Source: Poronia punctata (taxonomy: Eukaryota; Ascomycota; Sordariomycetes; Xylariales; Xylariaceae). From it: a DNA stretch of 64,000 bases. The stretch is from NCBI GenBank assembly GCA_022579005.1, contig MU401460.1, positions 402,658-466,657 of the forward strand, written 5' to 3'. Below, one piece after another: positions 10,696 through 22,385 of the stretch; position 1 is the stretch's first letter; every line of letters starts with the position of its first letter. Both the position numbers and the translations under genes were made by a program. The notes below the pieces were generated by a model. It saw nothing but the letters and a program-made list of their open reading frames with translations, ran no database searches and was not told the origin of the DNA.

Positions 10696-12578
10696 TTATG
10701 ACCGTGTCTGCACAAGCACCTCGACCTTGCTACAAGGATTTATAACTGATGTTTCACCTTTCCGTTTTCCGACGTCTTGGAACGAGTCGACGATGTTTTC
10801 ATGGCCAAGCGTCTTGTACATGGCGGGACTTAGGGAAACCGTGAGCTGCAGCGCAGTCTTATGCTTGCTGCTCCTATATTCTGCTCCGTAGCTATATATT
10901 GTTAGAGAAGGACCGGAATCGGAGGCGCAAATCAACTTACCTAACAATTTCCTCTAGTTGTGATTCACTCTTGGGCGCATGGGGGCATATTTTTGAAAGC
11001 ATGCGCGCGACGGCCCCGATATAATGCGCCCAGAACAATGCTTCGGGATTAGCTTGAGCCACGATGCACTTCAGGCTATTGAAAAGTTCCTGGTCGATGG
11101 GCCCAAGGGTAGCGCCCCATCTAAAGCAAAGAGTGAGACCAAGTACGGCGCGAGAAAGATGGGTAAAACCAGGCGCGCTCGGGTCACGCGTGAGGGTCTG
11201 GTGCAGGTGGAAGGAGGCATTAGCTTCGCTAGGTTCTCCGGTTCTTGTCCATATTTCGCTGGCGAAGAGCGGTCCGAGCCCTAAAGTAAACACAGTAGGG
11301 ATGTTGGACTGATCCATGTTCGATGGCAATGCAGACTGTATCGTGGTGATGATGGCGTTGACCGCCACGGGCTCGACCTCTTTGCCGGGGTGCAAAAGCG
11401 ACAATGGGCAGGCTTCCCGGATGTTTAGAGGGAGTTTCAGGAGCAATGCCCCTTCCCGATTCCCGCCACTACAGAAAGTAACAGTGCGGATCCGTGGCAC
11501 GGCGCGGATAAGAGCCTCCACGACGGTAGCTATAGCGGGAAACTGCTTACGTCGTCGCTTTGACATCCCAAATATCTTCCCCTCGTACTCGGCATTCACT
11601 TTGCGCATGGCTGCTGTTTGTTTAAAAAAGGACCCCTCGACCGTATAAGCGCCGATGGCCGGTATTGGGTACGGTTGGGCAGCGTCTTCGTGCATCAAGA
11701 TGCTGCCGTAGCCCCTAAACCCGCCGCCACAGAGGTAAATATCAACACCAGGCCCGTCCGGTGTGGATTGGGTTTCCCTCAGAAGCGGGAACTGTTGCTC
11801 GAGTCTGGCAAACGCATGGTGCATGCCGGACTGTAATTCGTCCATCGAGGCAGCCAGCGTTTCGGCATCGCCTTTTTCGAGGTCGTGAGTTAGTCTGGCT
11901 GCACCAAAGGGTAGGCTTTTTCCTGTTTGTGCAGCCTGAATCGCATAGTCGGGTGAGTCTGAGTCCACAAAGGTCATCTGGACAGAGCCGCCTCCCAAGT
12001 CTAGGAACAACCCTTTGACCTTTGAAAACCCACTTCTGGCACCCATAGCGCCGAGTAAGGTCTCAACTTCGGGCGCTAAAATATGCACGCCGAGCCCGGA
12101 CTGGTTCTTAATAGCCTCAAGCATGGCTGCTGCGTTGCTCGCTTTCCTCGCGGCTTCAGTTGCGAACACCGAAACATGTTCTGACGGTACGCCATACTCG
12201 CCGGCTATGGACTTGAACCGGGCAAGGGTCTGCGACACCTGAGCGATGGTGTCCGGGGGAAATGCCGGGGGGCCGGCCTGACCAGAGCTATGAAGCGCAT
12301 CTAATAGGGAAATAGCGGAACGTTCTTGATACAGGCACCGCAGGAGGCGGGAGTCTGGTGGCGACAGGTCCGATATAGAAAAACGGATGCCATTGCTATT
12401 TCTCGGTGAGCTCTGTTCGACCTGAGGCTCGGGATCGGCGGCTTCGAAGCGGGAGAGGGCAATTTACACACCTTCCCATGTCAACCAACGCGTAGAGATG
12501 GTTGGGAAGGTCGGGAGTCCATGGCGGAAGCTTTGAGGCGAAATCGTCAAGCCTGACGACATCAGCAAGAGATGCCAT
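10696..12578 (-). CDS. RTG2: Ppx/GppA-fold protein, RTG2-like
   Basis: Member of the exopolyphosphatase/guanosine-pentaphosphate phosphatase (actin-like ATPase) fold. The yeast relative Rtg2 senses mitochondrial state in the cytoplasm and controls retrograde signalling; enzyme activity in fungi is not established here. Exons are 12578..12472, 12395..10941 and 10891..10696, joined by 76-bp and 49-bp introns, giving 585 residues. The first splice restores the phosphate-binding start ALVDMGSNGIRFSIS, and the second motif is FLDLGGGSVQMTF. The C-terminal exon (SYGAEYRSSKHKTALQLTV) matches the family's end. The ATG at 12578 (MASLADVVRL) is the first in frame; the few codons upstream begin with TTG. 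It is convergent with the zinc-cluster gene. Confidence 0.88.
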
Positions 12579-15500
12579 GGGTTCAAAGTAACCCAAGTTT
12601 TATCTGCTGTTGGGATAGGTATTGAGGTGGGATTACCGAGAATGTTAAAGTGAGTTACCGTAGGTAAAACGAGAAGCCAACCTGATTAGGGCAGAGACCC
12701 CGCAATAAAAGCCGCTAGACTATCTCCACACAAATGACCAGCCGTCATCAGGCCCTCGCCGACCTTGTCCCGTGGGCAGTGGATGAGCCGGTAGGTAAGT
12801 ACCTACTCGCCTACCTACGAGTACAAGTCTAGTGTGCATGTCCAGTAAGAATACATGACGTGTACAGCAAACCCTATCTGGCACGCATGGCCATGGCTCC
12901 CTGGGCATCAATCATCCTAATTCTCACCGCCGTCTGCTCTTACTCTTACTCTTCTCTCCATTTCTCTTGCTTTAAAGAAAGGTTTCGTTTCAATAGGAAG
13001 AATCTACTCGGCACTTCGGGTAGCGCAATACTCAAAGTGCCGGGGGGTAATTCAACCAAGACACCTACCCCATTCAGCATCTCTAGGAACACATGTGACC
13101 AGTTGCTCTTGAGACTGAGACACGCTTGTGCATTACAAGTGCTAGAGGTGTGTAGCAGCTACACACCTCACGGCTACTTCCACTTGCACATCTGAAAACC
13201 CAACAATGGCACGGGACTGCTAGACTTCGGGCTGACCTCAGAACCAAGACGGGACAGATGCCCCTCCCCGGCTGCAGTTTAGATGAACTGGCCGCATCCG
13301 GCCGAGTTAGACCTGGTCTAGCCTCGTATCCTATAATAAGAACAAAGTCGTGCTTCTTGGTTTCATCGGATGCGCAGCACCGAGGCGCAGGGTCGCAATA
13401 GCTTCACCTTAATGCTGTGTCCAAACCTGCTGGGGAAGCTATATATATAATAATACCGTATACGCCTATGCATTTGTAGCGCGATCTCCTTAACATACCC
13501 TTTGAAAATCACGGGCTTCATGTAGCCACCTTGAGCGACGAACTTACGGCCTCACTCAAACCCACCTTATGCTTAGCATTGTATATATATACGGCTATTG
13601 GGCTAACCTCACAGCACCCACCTACTGAGATAACTAATAACATAACCATTGTGACCGATATAAAGGAGGTTTCACAGGGCTCATATATATTTTGAGATTA
13701 GGCCGTACAACTTCCCGGATTAAGACTACATAGTAGTTTTATATCTAGGTGCCAATGGCGTACAGCTTTGATTTTTAATAGGCCCCAAGACTCTGTAATT
13801 CTGGGATATCTTTCCATGGCTAGGTTCTGTCAAGCAAAGACAAGCTCGGTCGTTTTTTTGAGTATTGTCTCCCAAGACAAGACTGTGTATCTCGAACCTG
13901 TTGGCATACAACCGGTCGCCAGTAACAGTACGGTATGATGAAAAATGCATACAACCTAAGGTACTTCCAGAATAACAAGGTCCCGAGGTAGTTTATATAG
14001 GTGACGGACGTACATCTCGATCAGTCAAGCTATGCTCACTACCATGGATAATGGCTGGGCCGCGTCGGAAGACTAACAGAGGCAAATGATGTACAGTTTG
14101 AAAATTGTTCCTGCAGCGGTCTCGTGGAGGTCCGCGTTCGTGATGGCCATATGGTTGCATTACGGGACGCATCAAGGTCACGAAGGCTCGTAGAGAACCG
14201 CAAAAAGCAGAAGTCTGGCAGGCCCGGGTTCCTCCTACTACTCGTAGTAGTGGAAGTCCAATCTGAGATATAGTGCCTACCTACCTTGACTATTCCGTCT
14301 TTCTGTCTACGAGGAGACTACGGTTTGAATATGCCAGTGTTGTTTGCAGTGCTTATCGCGTATGTACGACTTGTATAATACAAGTCATACAAGTCATAGA
14401 TAGCATTCATCATTCAACATACAAGCACTGCATTCGCATATGCACCGTATTTAGGTGTCCTAACCAAGTCTAGCAATTCTGCTGGCCCAAGGTTCAAGGG
14501 TCCTAGGAGATGCCGATTTGCGCTAAATTTACGGTGCAACATACAGTACCGTACCTTAGCTTATGCGGTACAAGAAACCTGCACGAGTTTCTGTTCTAAA
14601 TTTTGATTGGATAGGTTTTGTTGACGCGTCAAACTCGTGTTAGTTTCGCGCTCATCTCCTCTGTAAAAGCAAGGCCTATGTACATGTAGGCTTCCCTCGA
14701 CTTATAAATTCAAACCTCCTGCTTTCTAGTTTACATTTACAAAATATTGATTCACACTCTGAACTCTTGTTGTCAACAACTGGGCATGGGCACTATATGC
14801 AGACTTAATAGCGTGTTTTAGCTGGTTTTATGAAGTAATCTTGATGTCGCAAAAGATAAGATCTGGTAAATTTTCGCATGCGCGAAATACTTGTGGGTAG
14901 CGTGTCACATTTACAAGTGTCGAGTACGAGTACCTACTCGTATGTGTAGGATTCTCTATGTACTCTGATGCGTGTCGCGAGATCTGTCATATCTCAACCC
15001 AAGTATATACCTTAGGTATGCAAGAATGCATGAACTTGGTCGTCCTTTCTCTACCCCTTCAGTGCCACAAAATCCGCGGGGGTAGCACGTAACAAGCATA
15101 TTGAATTGCCATGTACGTTTATTTTATGATGTATATATGTGTACGAGTACTCGTAAGTAAATGGGCAAACCCGCGCAGCATTTCGAGCCGTTCCAGCCTC
15201 CCACTTTCACCCCACAGCGGCCCAAGCCTGGTTCCGTACACACAAATGTGTACGTGTATCCTTAAAACAATGTTACAATAGCAAAACTACTCGTAGGTAG
15301 AATAGCTAGCGCTGGTAACCTTGTAAGGTTACTCAACTTCATGTCTCACCATACAAATGATCCCGTTTACGCTCTTCAGGAGAAAGTGTATGCAACGTAT
15401 GTAAGGAGACGGAATCGCATTGCAGAGTATGGTGTACAGACGCTACCTAACCTTAGGTAGTCTGAAATATCTCTGTACTTGGTCTGTGTAGCCAACTCCA

Positions 15501-17708
15501 AGCCACGACAGTTGGTATGTAGCACCGCCATCAATCGAACCAATCCTGAAGACAAGTACAGATTTTACACTACCTGATCTGAAGCCGCCTGAACTGTAGT
15601 TGGAGGTGCCCGCAACAGAATATCTACTCGCATACGCATCTCAACTTGTTTGGGATCGATTCCTTCTGACCTACTTGTAACCACGTACCTATCTACTGCA
15701 GTTTACACACCTCTTTATCACAGGCAAAAGTCAAACGTAGACGTTATCCCGTTTTAAGTCATGTCAGGTTAATATTGGAATGGATTACCTACGAGTACAT
15801 GCGAGTAGATATATAGGTGATTGCTAACCTTGCCAACAAAATACGTACGAGTACGTACGCACGCATATCTGCCCAATAATGCCCCTTACCCCACTCAGAA
15901 GCACCTTTGGAGCACGAGATCTGGAAAACAACTGCGAGTAACTTCCGTCAATCGGCTCACGAGCGTTCATGTCGCTACTGAAGACAGTACACACAAATAC
16001 CTGCCATCGTGCTGTCTGGGCCCTGTTATTCCTATCTATCTGGATTTCATTTTGGGTATGCTTTCTGGCTGGCACATAAACTTGATCTCGCGCTTCTCGT
16101 CAGACGCGTCTCGGAGCAGACTAGAAGTTGTCGCATTCTCCCATTAGAAAACTTGCATCCACCCTATCGTAGGTTAGCACTTCCTCCTTCCAGCCACTCT
16201 TCGACCAGAACACCGGCTCTGGATGGAATAAAAGACTGGTAGGAAAACGCTTTCCACTCGCCGGCCGATCGTTGCATATGCACTCGAGGCGGGCCCGGTG
16301 CACCATATTCTGTCGTGTCCCTTCTCGCTGGCCACAGCTGCATCCGGAGTGCATGGGTGTCCACTACGTTGAGCTACGTAGAGCCAGACAAGCCCAGAAT
16401 GCCCAGTAAACCCATAAAGTTTTCGATCCACTGGCACCACTCCTGTCACCACTAGACCACCGCTTTTCCTTGCGCTTCCGTCTCCCCTGTCCTTGACTCC
16501 ACGACTCCTCGACTCCCCATAGGTATGATACAGCACTAAAAGTACATAGTCCATTCCTAGCATAGTCAAGCTCCGGACGAACCCATTCAGTATCCATTCT
16601 CCTAGTTGGCCCAATCACCCCAAGGGCCCCAGGAAAACATCAGGGTCCCCCGGGCAGGTTTTCTTTCACGCGCTTTGCCGAATTGCAACTGACCGCCTCC
16701 CGTTCCACAGCTCTTGCTGTTCATAGCGTGGATAGTGGGGGACGGCTTGTCAACCATCTTCCTCAGCAAGTCTAGCGTGTATGGTCTCCAGATCAGGCCA
16801 GGTCGCGATACTGTGTGCCTCACTGTGCTACCATTGCATCCAAAGACCCCATCGCCTCCCCAAGGTGCGATTGAGAGCGCCTGGGGCAGCCAGAATCAGG
16901 TGCTAAGGTATACCGCAGTGCTTATGCTTCCGTCGATGCCCCGTGAAGTCGAAGTGAAGGATAGTGTACGGTAGAAACTGGAGGGTACCTACCCATGTAT
17001 GTTCATACTTACTTCCTACATGTACTTATTAGTCCCCTGCTCTTGCTCTTGTAACCCGCAACCCTGCAGCACTACCTCAATTGATCACCCTTCTTCCTGC
17101 TCCTCCTTCCCTTTATCCAGGCGTCAGGGCCATTCCTTTCTTTTCAACCTCTTCTGCCCAATTTCCCGTTTTCTTCTTGCGGTCGTTCATTTCCCCTTTC
17201 CCTCCAATCCACTCGGTGGAGGGCCGAATTTATCAGTTGCGATCCGAACCGGTTGGCGTCGCCCTACATACATTGCCGGGTCACGTAGTTCGTCGTCGGG
17301 GATCGGTTTCTTTCCAAGACCGCCTGCACGGCCTCCCTGAACAACACGCTTTGTTTTGCCGTCTTACATACAAGGAGTGGGACCTCTAGTGTTGTGTTCG
17401 GTGACATCTCCAATCCGGCTCGCGTGATTTCCTTGGATTCGTCAATTCGCGCGCGACAACTTGACAACGTCAGCTACTACCCCATTGTCCGATATTTCGT
17501 TTTGGTATTGAATAGAGCACCTAACCGCTATGCAGTTCTCTACGCCCTCGCATATCTGCTATTACAGGCATCATTGGTCATGAATATAGGCACTTGCGAG
17601 AATTGGTAAATTGTGATGGATTGTATTGGAATCTAGGCCTCGCAATTGGACATTTTAGATACCGCAACCCGATCGCCGCAACACGCTTCATCTCCCGCGC
17701 ACTTCGAC
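12579..17708. other. 5.1-kb gene-poor region
   Basis: The longest stretch without a recognisable gene. It holds many TACTCGTA/TACGAGTA words, densest at 14920-15860, and CCTACCTA words near 12790-12815 and 14278. An inverted repeat sits at about 14232-14250 and AT-rich TATATA patches at 13441 and 13580. One 102-codon ATG ORF at 12887..13195 starts with a signal-like hydrophobic segment but has no other support. The right end is presumably the promoter and leader of the 643-aa gene. Confidence 0.5.
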
Positions 17709-19640
17709 ATGGCTGCGCACCATCCCAGCATGGCGACTCTCCCAAAGGGGTTTCGGTATTACGATGAATCTGGACCAAAGACTCCCGAGCCACTTGCGAC
17801 TGGAGAGGAGGAACTATCGGCGCCACCGCCGCGACAACGCTTGAGGCTCAAGAAGAGGCGTCATGTGTCGCATTTGAACGCGCCCACTCAGCAATTCCTC
17901 GCGTCGATTGCCGCTGCCGACGTGGCCATCCCTAGCGTTGAGATATTCCATGTCGACCACGCGGATCAAGAGATGAGGGATACACTGCCCGAACTCAACG
18001 TGGGGGATTTTGACGATGTGGATGGCAGTCACCGACTGGCTCCCAGGATGTTTTCGCCTCCCAAAACTCCAGCCATCGAAATCGCGCCCTCTCCTACGTC
18101 TACCCAATATCCTGATTGGTATAGGGACTCGACTTGGAGCGACTCCGACCTAGAATCTAACCCAGACTACGAGTCTAGCAGGCCCTCTACTGCGTTTTCA
18201 ACTCAGACAAGCTCTTCCCTGTTCAGCATGTATTCCCTTAACACGGATGATGGGAATTATATTGATCCAGACACCGAGGCTACGCAGCTCTCCAAAGAGC
18301 CGGAAGCAGAGAGCGCCCGGACCTGTTCCAAGGAAGCAAGGCGTCGTAAGGCACCCTGGACAAGAGCCATGAGCTCACACTTATGGGCGACGTACATGTT
18401 ATACTTGTCAGATCCCCGAGTAACGCCCTTGCGTCTTGGCAAGAGCTCTATTCCGCCTCACGGAGTTTGCGCCCGTGTGGCTCGACAAGCACAGAGGACT
18501 TGGAAAGGGACAAAATCTCAGCTCACCGCTGAAGACATAAGAAGTGGGAGCAGCACCCCCACAGCAGGCCCAGCTAGGACATACATACAATGGCCTCACA
18601 CTGGGGGTGCCACTCGCGCTCATTTACGAGAACTCTGCAAGATCAAGGCCACCAGTAAACCTGGACGGTATCAATCGAAGAGCCCCACGCCGTTCAACAA
18701 GCCTGCCAATCGCCGCTGGAACCGTCGGTCAACCCCAGCCCGATCCAATTCTGTGTTCTCTGCCCAGGATCTGGCCATGTCATTGACATTAAGTACCTCC
18801 GACTCGATGCAGCCTCACGGTGTGCTTGCTCAACTCACCAGCTCTCAACCAGCCACTGCGCTAACGTGCGAATACCTACCGGAGACGGACTCTTCGCATG
18901 ATTCCGGCGAACTAGGCCCTGCTCCCGTAACGCCAGTAAAGGCGCGCCCCTTGCAGGACCCGTTTACCGCGAGCGTCAGCCAAGCCCACGAAGAACTAGG
19001 ACGACTTGGGTCGCCGTTCTTCGCTAAAAGCTATGGGCCTAGCTCTTCGTCATCTGCCGCAGTCAAGCTCGGCCTGCCTCAGAAGCCAAATACGGTTGGA
19101 CCTCGTAAGCTTCTGAAATCGCCCGTCCGTCTGGGTAGGTCACGCTCAGGCACAACGAAACGAAGGTCTACCAAAGGCCATGAAGAAAAGGCTTGGAAAC
19201 GACCAAGCTTGGCTGCGGCCTTCTTTAGGGAAGGCTCCCGTAGCGCCGAGGATTCGACGGCCGTCCCAACCACTAATGATCAACAAACATATCAACTAGA
19301 AGACGCAAGCCCCACGCTTATAGCGGCGGCTCGAGGCACTTCAGACTCACCTTTGGCGGCATTAGCAGCATCACCCTCACGCCCTCCTCGTTTAGGATCA
19401 CCCTTTTCCGGTGCTGGGTCTAGCTACAGTTTCCCAAACCGGTTCTCCTCAGCCGGCAATTTCAGCCTTTCGGCTTGGCGCAGACCTTTCGCCACGGTTC
19501 AGCCGTCCACCCAACCTACCTCGGATAGCCCTTCCACTACCCGCCCGACCCTTGCATCCCGGTTAGCCTACCTAGATCAACGCCTAAAGGACTTCCGTCA
19601 TCGCCGTGCGGACCGCAGGCGTTCGCAATCTCCCCTATGA
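17709..19640 (+). CDS. Uncharacterised 643-aa fungal protein
   Basis: I do not recognise a named family. The single long exon encodes mostly disordered, Ser/Pro/Arg-rich sequence. One compact block stands out at about residues 215-270: it begins RRKAPWTRAMSSHLWATYML and continues through SDPRVTPLRLG to PPHGVCARVARQAQRTWKG. This looks like a folded, conserved core with Trp and basic residues (possibly nucleic-acid or protein binding; inference). Short basic patches (KSPVRLGRSRSGTTKRRS; RHRRADRRRSQSPL at the C-terminus) suggest a nuclear protein. The first in-frame ATG is 17709. An in-frame stop TAG at 17634-17636 could instead be a splice acceptor for an upstream coding exon, so the N-terminus is uncertain. 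Confidence 0.7.
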   Translation: MAAHHPSMATLPKGFRYYDESGPKTPEPLATGEEELSAPPPRQRLRLKKRRHVSHLNAPTQQFLASIAAADVAIPSVEIFHVDHADQEMRDTLPELNVGDFDDVDGSHRLAPRMFSPPKTPAIEIAPSPTSTQYPDWYRDSTWSDSDLESNPDYESSRPSTAFSTQTSSSLFSMYSLNTDDGNYIDPDTEATQLSKEPEAESARTCSKEARRRKAPWTRAMSSHLWATYMLYLSDPRVTPLRLGKSSIPPHGVCARVARQAQRTWKGTKSQLTAEDIRSGSSTPTAGPARTYIQWPHTGGATRAHLRELCKIKATSKPGRYQSKSPTPFNKPANRRWNRRSTPARSNSVFSAQDLAMSLTLSTSDSMQPHGVLAQLTSSQPATALTCEYLPETDSSHDSGELGPAPVTPVKARPLQDPFTASVSQAHEELGRLGSPFFAKSYGPSSSSSAAVKLGLPQKPNTVGPRKLLKSPVRLGRSRSGTTKRRSTKGHEEKAWKRPSLAAAFFREGSRSAEDSTAVPTTNDQQTYQLEDASPTLIAAARGTSDSPLAALAASPSRPPRLGSPFSGAGSSYSFPNRFSSAGNFSLSAWRRPFATVQPSTQPTSDSPSTTRPTLASRLAYLDQRLKDFRHRRADRRRSQSPL

Positions 19641-21162
19641 TTTTGGCCTTGATACCGACGAGAGCCAACTACCTATCTACTTAAACCTACGCATTGTATT
19701 CCTATACCGGATTTTTACTACATTACTACTTTTACGACGCTGACGATGTCCCGACGTAGCTCTACGAGCATCACGATGGGTGCACTACGCACAATACGGA
19801 TCATACCCCAAAGCTGGACATATCACCTTCTTCACTTGGATTGGTAGCGATATGATGGCTTGGCGTACCTTTTTGCACGACCTGACTTATAACACCATTT
19901 CCTTTTTTCACTTTCTCACTCTACTGTTCATGGGAGAACCCGTTTTCTGCAAATAACTCACTCCGGCTGCTCTTGCTAGGATGATGCGCAATATTTACGC
20001 CTTCGACGCTTACATTTTTCTTATCTTTATTTTCTTTGTCATGAACATCACGAAACGGCACGAACGGATTATGACGACGGCGAAGTAGTGGGGGTTGTCT
20101 TATTATTATTTTCTTTTTGGATCGGACCACAGTTACGACCATTATCAGATCTTGCAACCAACCATGTAGCACCGCCGGGCTTGGCTTGACATAGAGCTTG
20201 GCGTTTTTTTTTTTTCGTCTTGTGGATACAAAAGTCTTGAAGTTGATGAAATGATGAGATAACTGTCAGAACTTTGACTGGCTAATCACAAGAGCTTGGA
20301 AACACTGTGTAGATGAGCCCATAGTAGATCAACCGATGAATCAAACGAATGCATAACAATGCCTCCAACGGGTTGCGATCCGAGTATTCCAGTGTGTGGA
20401 ATACTTTGTTATATGGACATTCTAAGGCACATAAAGCTATGCTCCTTTCCGCATGTAAATATATCATGTATCGGGTACTTACTGCTAAACTGGGTGACTG
20501 GGTGGTCAGGAGCGTACCTAAAGAATTGCCCATCAGGCCAGACCTACCCTAGTGCATACCTTTGAAATTAAGGTTATGTACATGTATTTTATGAGGTATA
20601 TGTAAGTGTGTTGTAAACAAGATGTAGGTGACTCGATCTAGAGGCTATGATTACCCCTGCCATCCGAAGAGGTGTCACAACCGTTGGCAGGCAGGATCTT
20701 CTCACTAAGGTGCAGGTATAGGTGCAGGTGCAGGTGCAGATGCAGATGTGTTGCAGTTGCAGTCGCAGTCGCATTGGAAGTACCTTACCTGCTTCCCTCA
20801 CGTTGCGTGTGTCAGAATCTACCTAATCTTACCCATTTTGTACGCAGGTATATAGAGGCATTTAGGTTAATATCTTTTTTATGATTTAAAGCTATTTGAA
20901 TAGGTAAACTCGGGGTTCGGAAAGAAGGTGGGTTGGAGTAAGCCCCCGCACCCAACCATCATTCTCCCGTCGTCATTTTTCCATTTATACGCAAGTGTAT
21001 CTCTACTTACCTATATAACGAATGTCAGAAGAATAGAGATCTGCGTCTATCGATTTGTATGGACAGGGCCTCCTCTGCCAACACAGTATACTCTTGAGCT
21101 AGAATTACGCTTGTTTTCCCGGCTCTGCGTCGACAGTATCAATCGTAAAGACACATAACCCA
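19641..21162. other. 1.5-kb intergenic region
   Basis: No gene could be supported. It contains a run of imperfect GCAGGT/GCAGTC hexamers at about 20710-20775 and TATATA patches. The right end is the leader of the pyroglutamyl peptidase gene. Confidence 0.5.
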
Positions 21163-22385
21163 ATGGGTTCTCTTGGTGTCTCTTCGGTGGAGGAGGAATT
21201 GACTGTGTTGGTCACTGGTTTTGGTGTAAGTCATACAGCATTAACGTATAACATTTGCTCGACAATTCTACTTTCCCCGTCTTACCTTACCCCCCCCCCC
21301 CCCCCCACCACCCCGGGGCCACTGGAGCGATTGGGTATTCTGTTCTCCTCCATATGTAATCCTGATTCACTATCCCTCAAATACACTATTTGCCACGCCA
21401 GGCTGATGAAGCAAAACCCGGCCACGTCCATGTAGCCTTTCCGGGCTAATTACCCAATAAATCCGTCGTGGGAGATCACATCCCTTCTCCCGGACTACTT
21501 ACCAGCGGACCGGCCCAAGGACGTGACGCGTCGATCACCGGCAGGCCTGCCGCCCGTGCGCATATGCAAGCTCGGCCCGGTGCGCGTCAGCTATGACGTC
21601 GTGCGGGATCTCGTGCCCCAGATATGGGATGGTGACGGAGAGTCGGTCGGACGCAAGTTTGACTTGGTCGTTCATATAGGCATGGCGGGACCGCGTCCCC
21701 ATTACCAGATCGAGAGGCGCGGACACCGTGATGGTTACAGGTCTCGGGATGTTGACGGGAAACTCCTCGAGGATGAGGAAAGGCATGCTAGAGAGGGCGA
21801 GAAGTGGATATGGCACGGTGTTCCACATGAGCGTAAGCGCTTCCTCTGCTACATCTTATATCCTTCGTCTCCTCTTTTCTCTTTACAAATTGTTCGACCT
21901 TTCCATTTGCGCGATGCGTGGTACCTCTTTAACATGGACTTTTTTTCATGTAGTGCTGACTGATTTCGACATCGACGACATATACCGAAAATGGGTGGCG
22001 CGTAGCCCGGTAAGATGAAGCTGATTGATGGCTTGATTACCCTCTACTTTACACATCCCCGTTCCCGTTCCCCTTGCAGTTAAAATACATCCAACTGATT
22101 TGCCCGACTTACATAAAATTTGGACTAACCCACGTATGTCCCGTGGCTCGACAGAGTGAACTAGACCTCCGGATTTCGGATGACCCAGGTCGTTACCTGT
22201 GCGACTTTATCTATTTCTCGAGCCTAGCGCATCTCTGGAAGCAACAGAGGGATAAGAAAGTCATCTTCTTCCACGTCCCGCTGTATCCGGATGAGGCATC
22301 TATCCAACGCGGAGTCGAGCTTACCCTGACGCTCATTAGATCGATCGTGGAGAGCGAGTTGGGGAGAAAGAAGCGAACTGGGTAA
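21163..22385 (+). CDS. Pyroglutamyl peptidase I (peptidase C15)
   Basis: Cysteine peptidase that removes N-terminal pyroglutamate from peptides in the cytosol. Exons are 21163..21225, 21436..21832, 21954..22009 and 22155..22385, sum 747 nt, 248 residues. Splice 1 joins VLVTGFG to PFRANYPINPSWE, the family's N-terminal signature. The catalytic triad is visible as Glu114 (YQIERRGHR), Cys188 (GRYLCDFIYFSSL) and His212 (VIFFHVPLYP). The last acceptor was placed at 22154 because it gives ARSPSELDLRISDDPGRYL, the expected spacing. An earlier acceptor at 22079 is also in frame and would add 25 residues. Intron 1 carries a 17-C run. Confidence 0.92.
21290..21306. repeat. Poly-C run in pyroglutamyl peptidase intron 1
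   Basis: Seventeen consecutive C residues lie inside the first intron, about 130 bp from the acceptor. Prone to sequencing and replication slippage. Confidence 0.9.

Noticed and set aside
16174..16614. 146-codon minus-strand ORF
   Set aside because: Starts at a non-ATG codon and has biased, non-conserved composition; probably chance in GC-rich promoter DNA.
22080..22154. Extra 25-residue exon sequence in pyroglutamyl peptidase as the main form
   Set aside because: It breaks the family's spacing between the Trp-Val-Ala-Arg-Ser-Pro block and the catalytic Cys block; kept only as a possible minor isoform.
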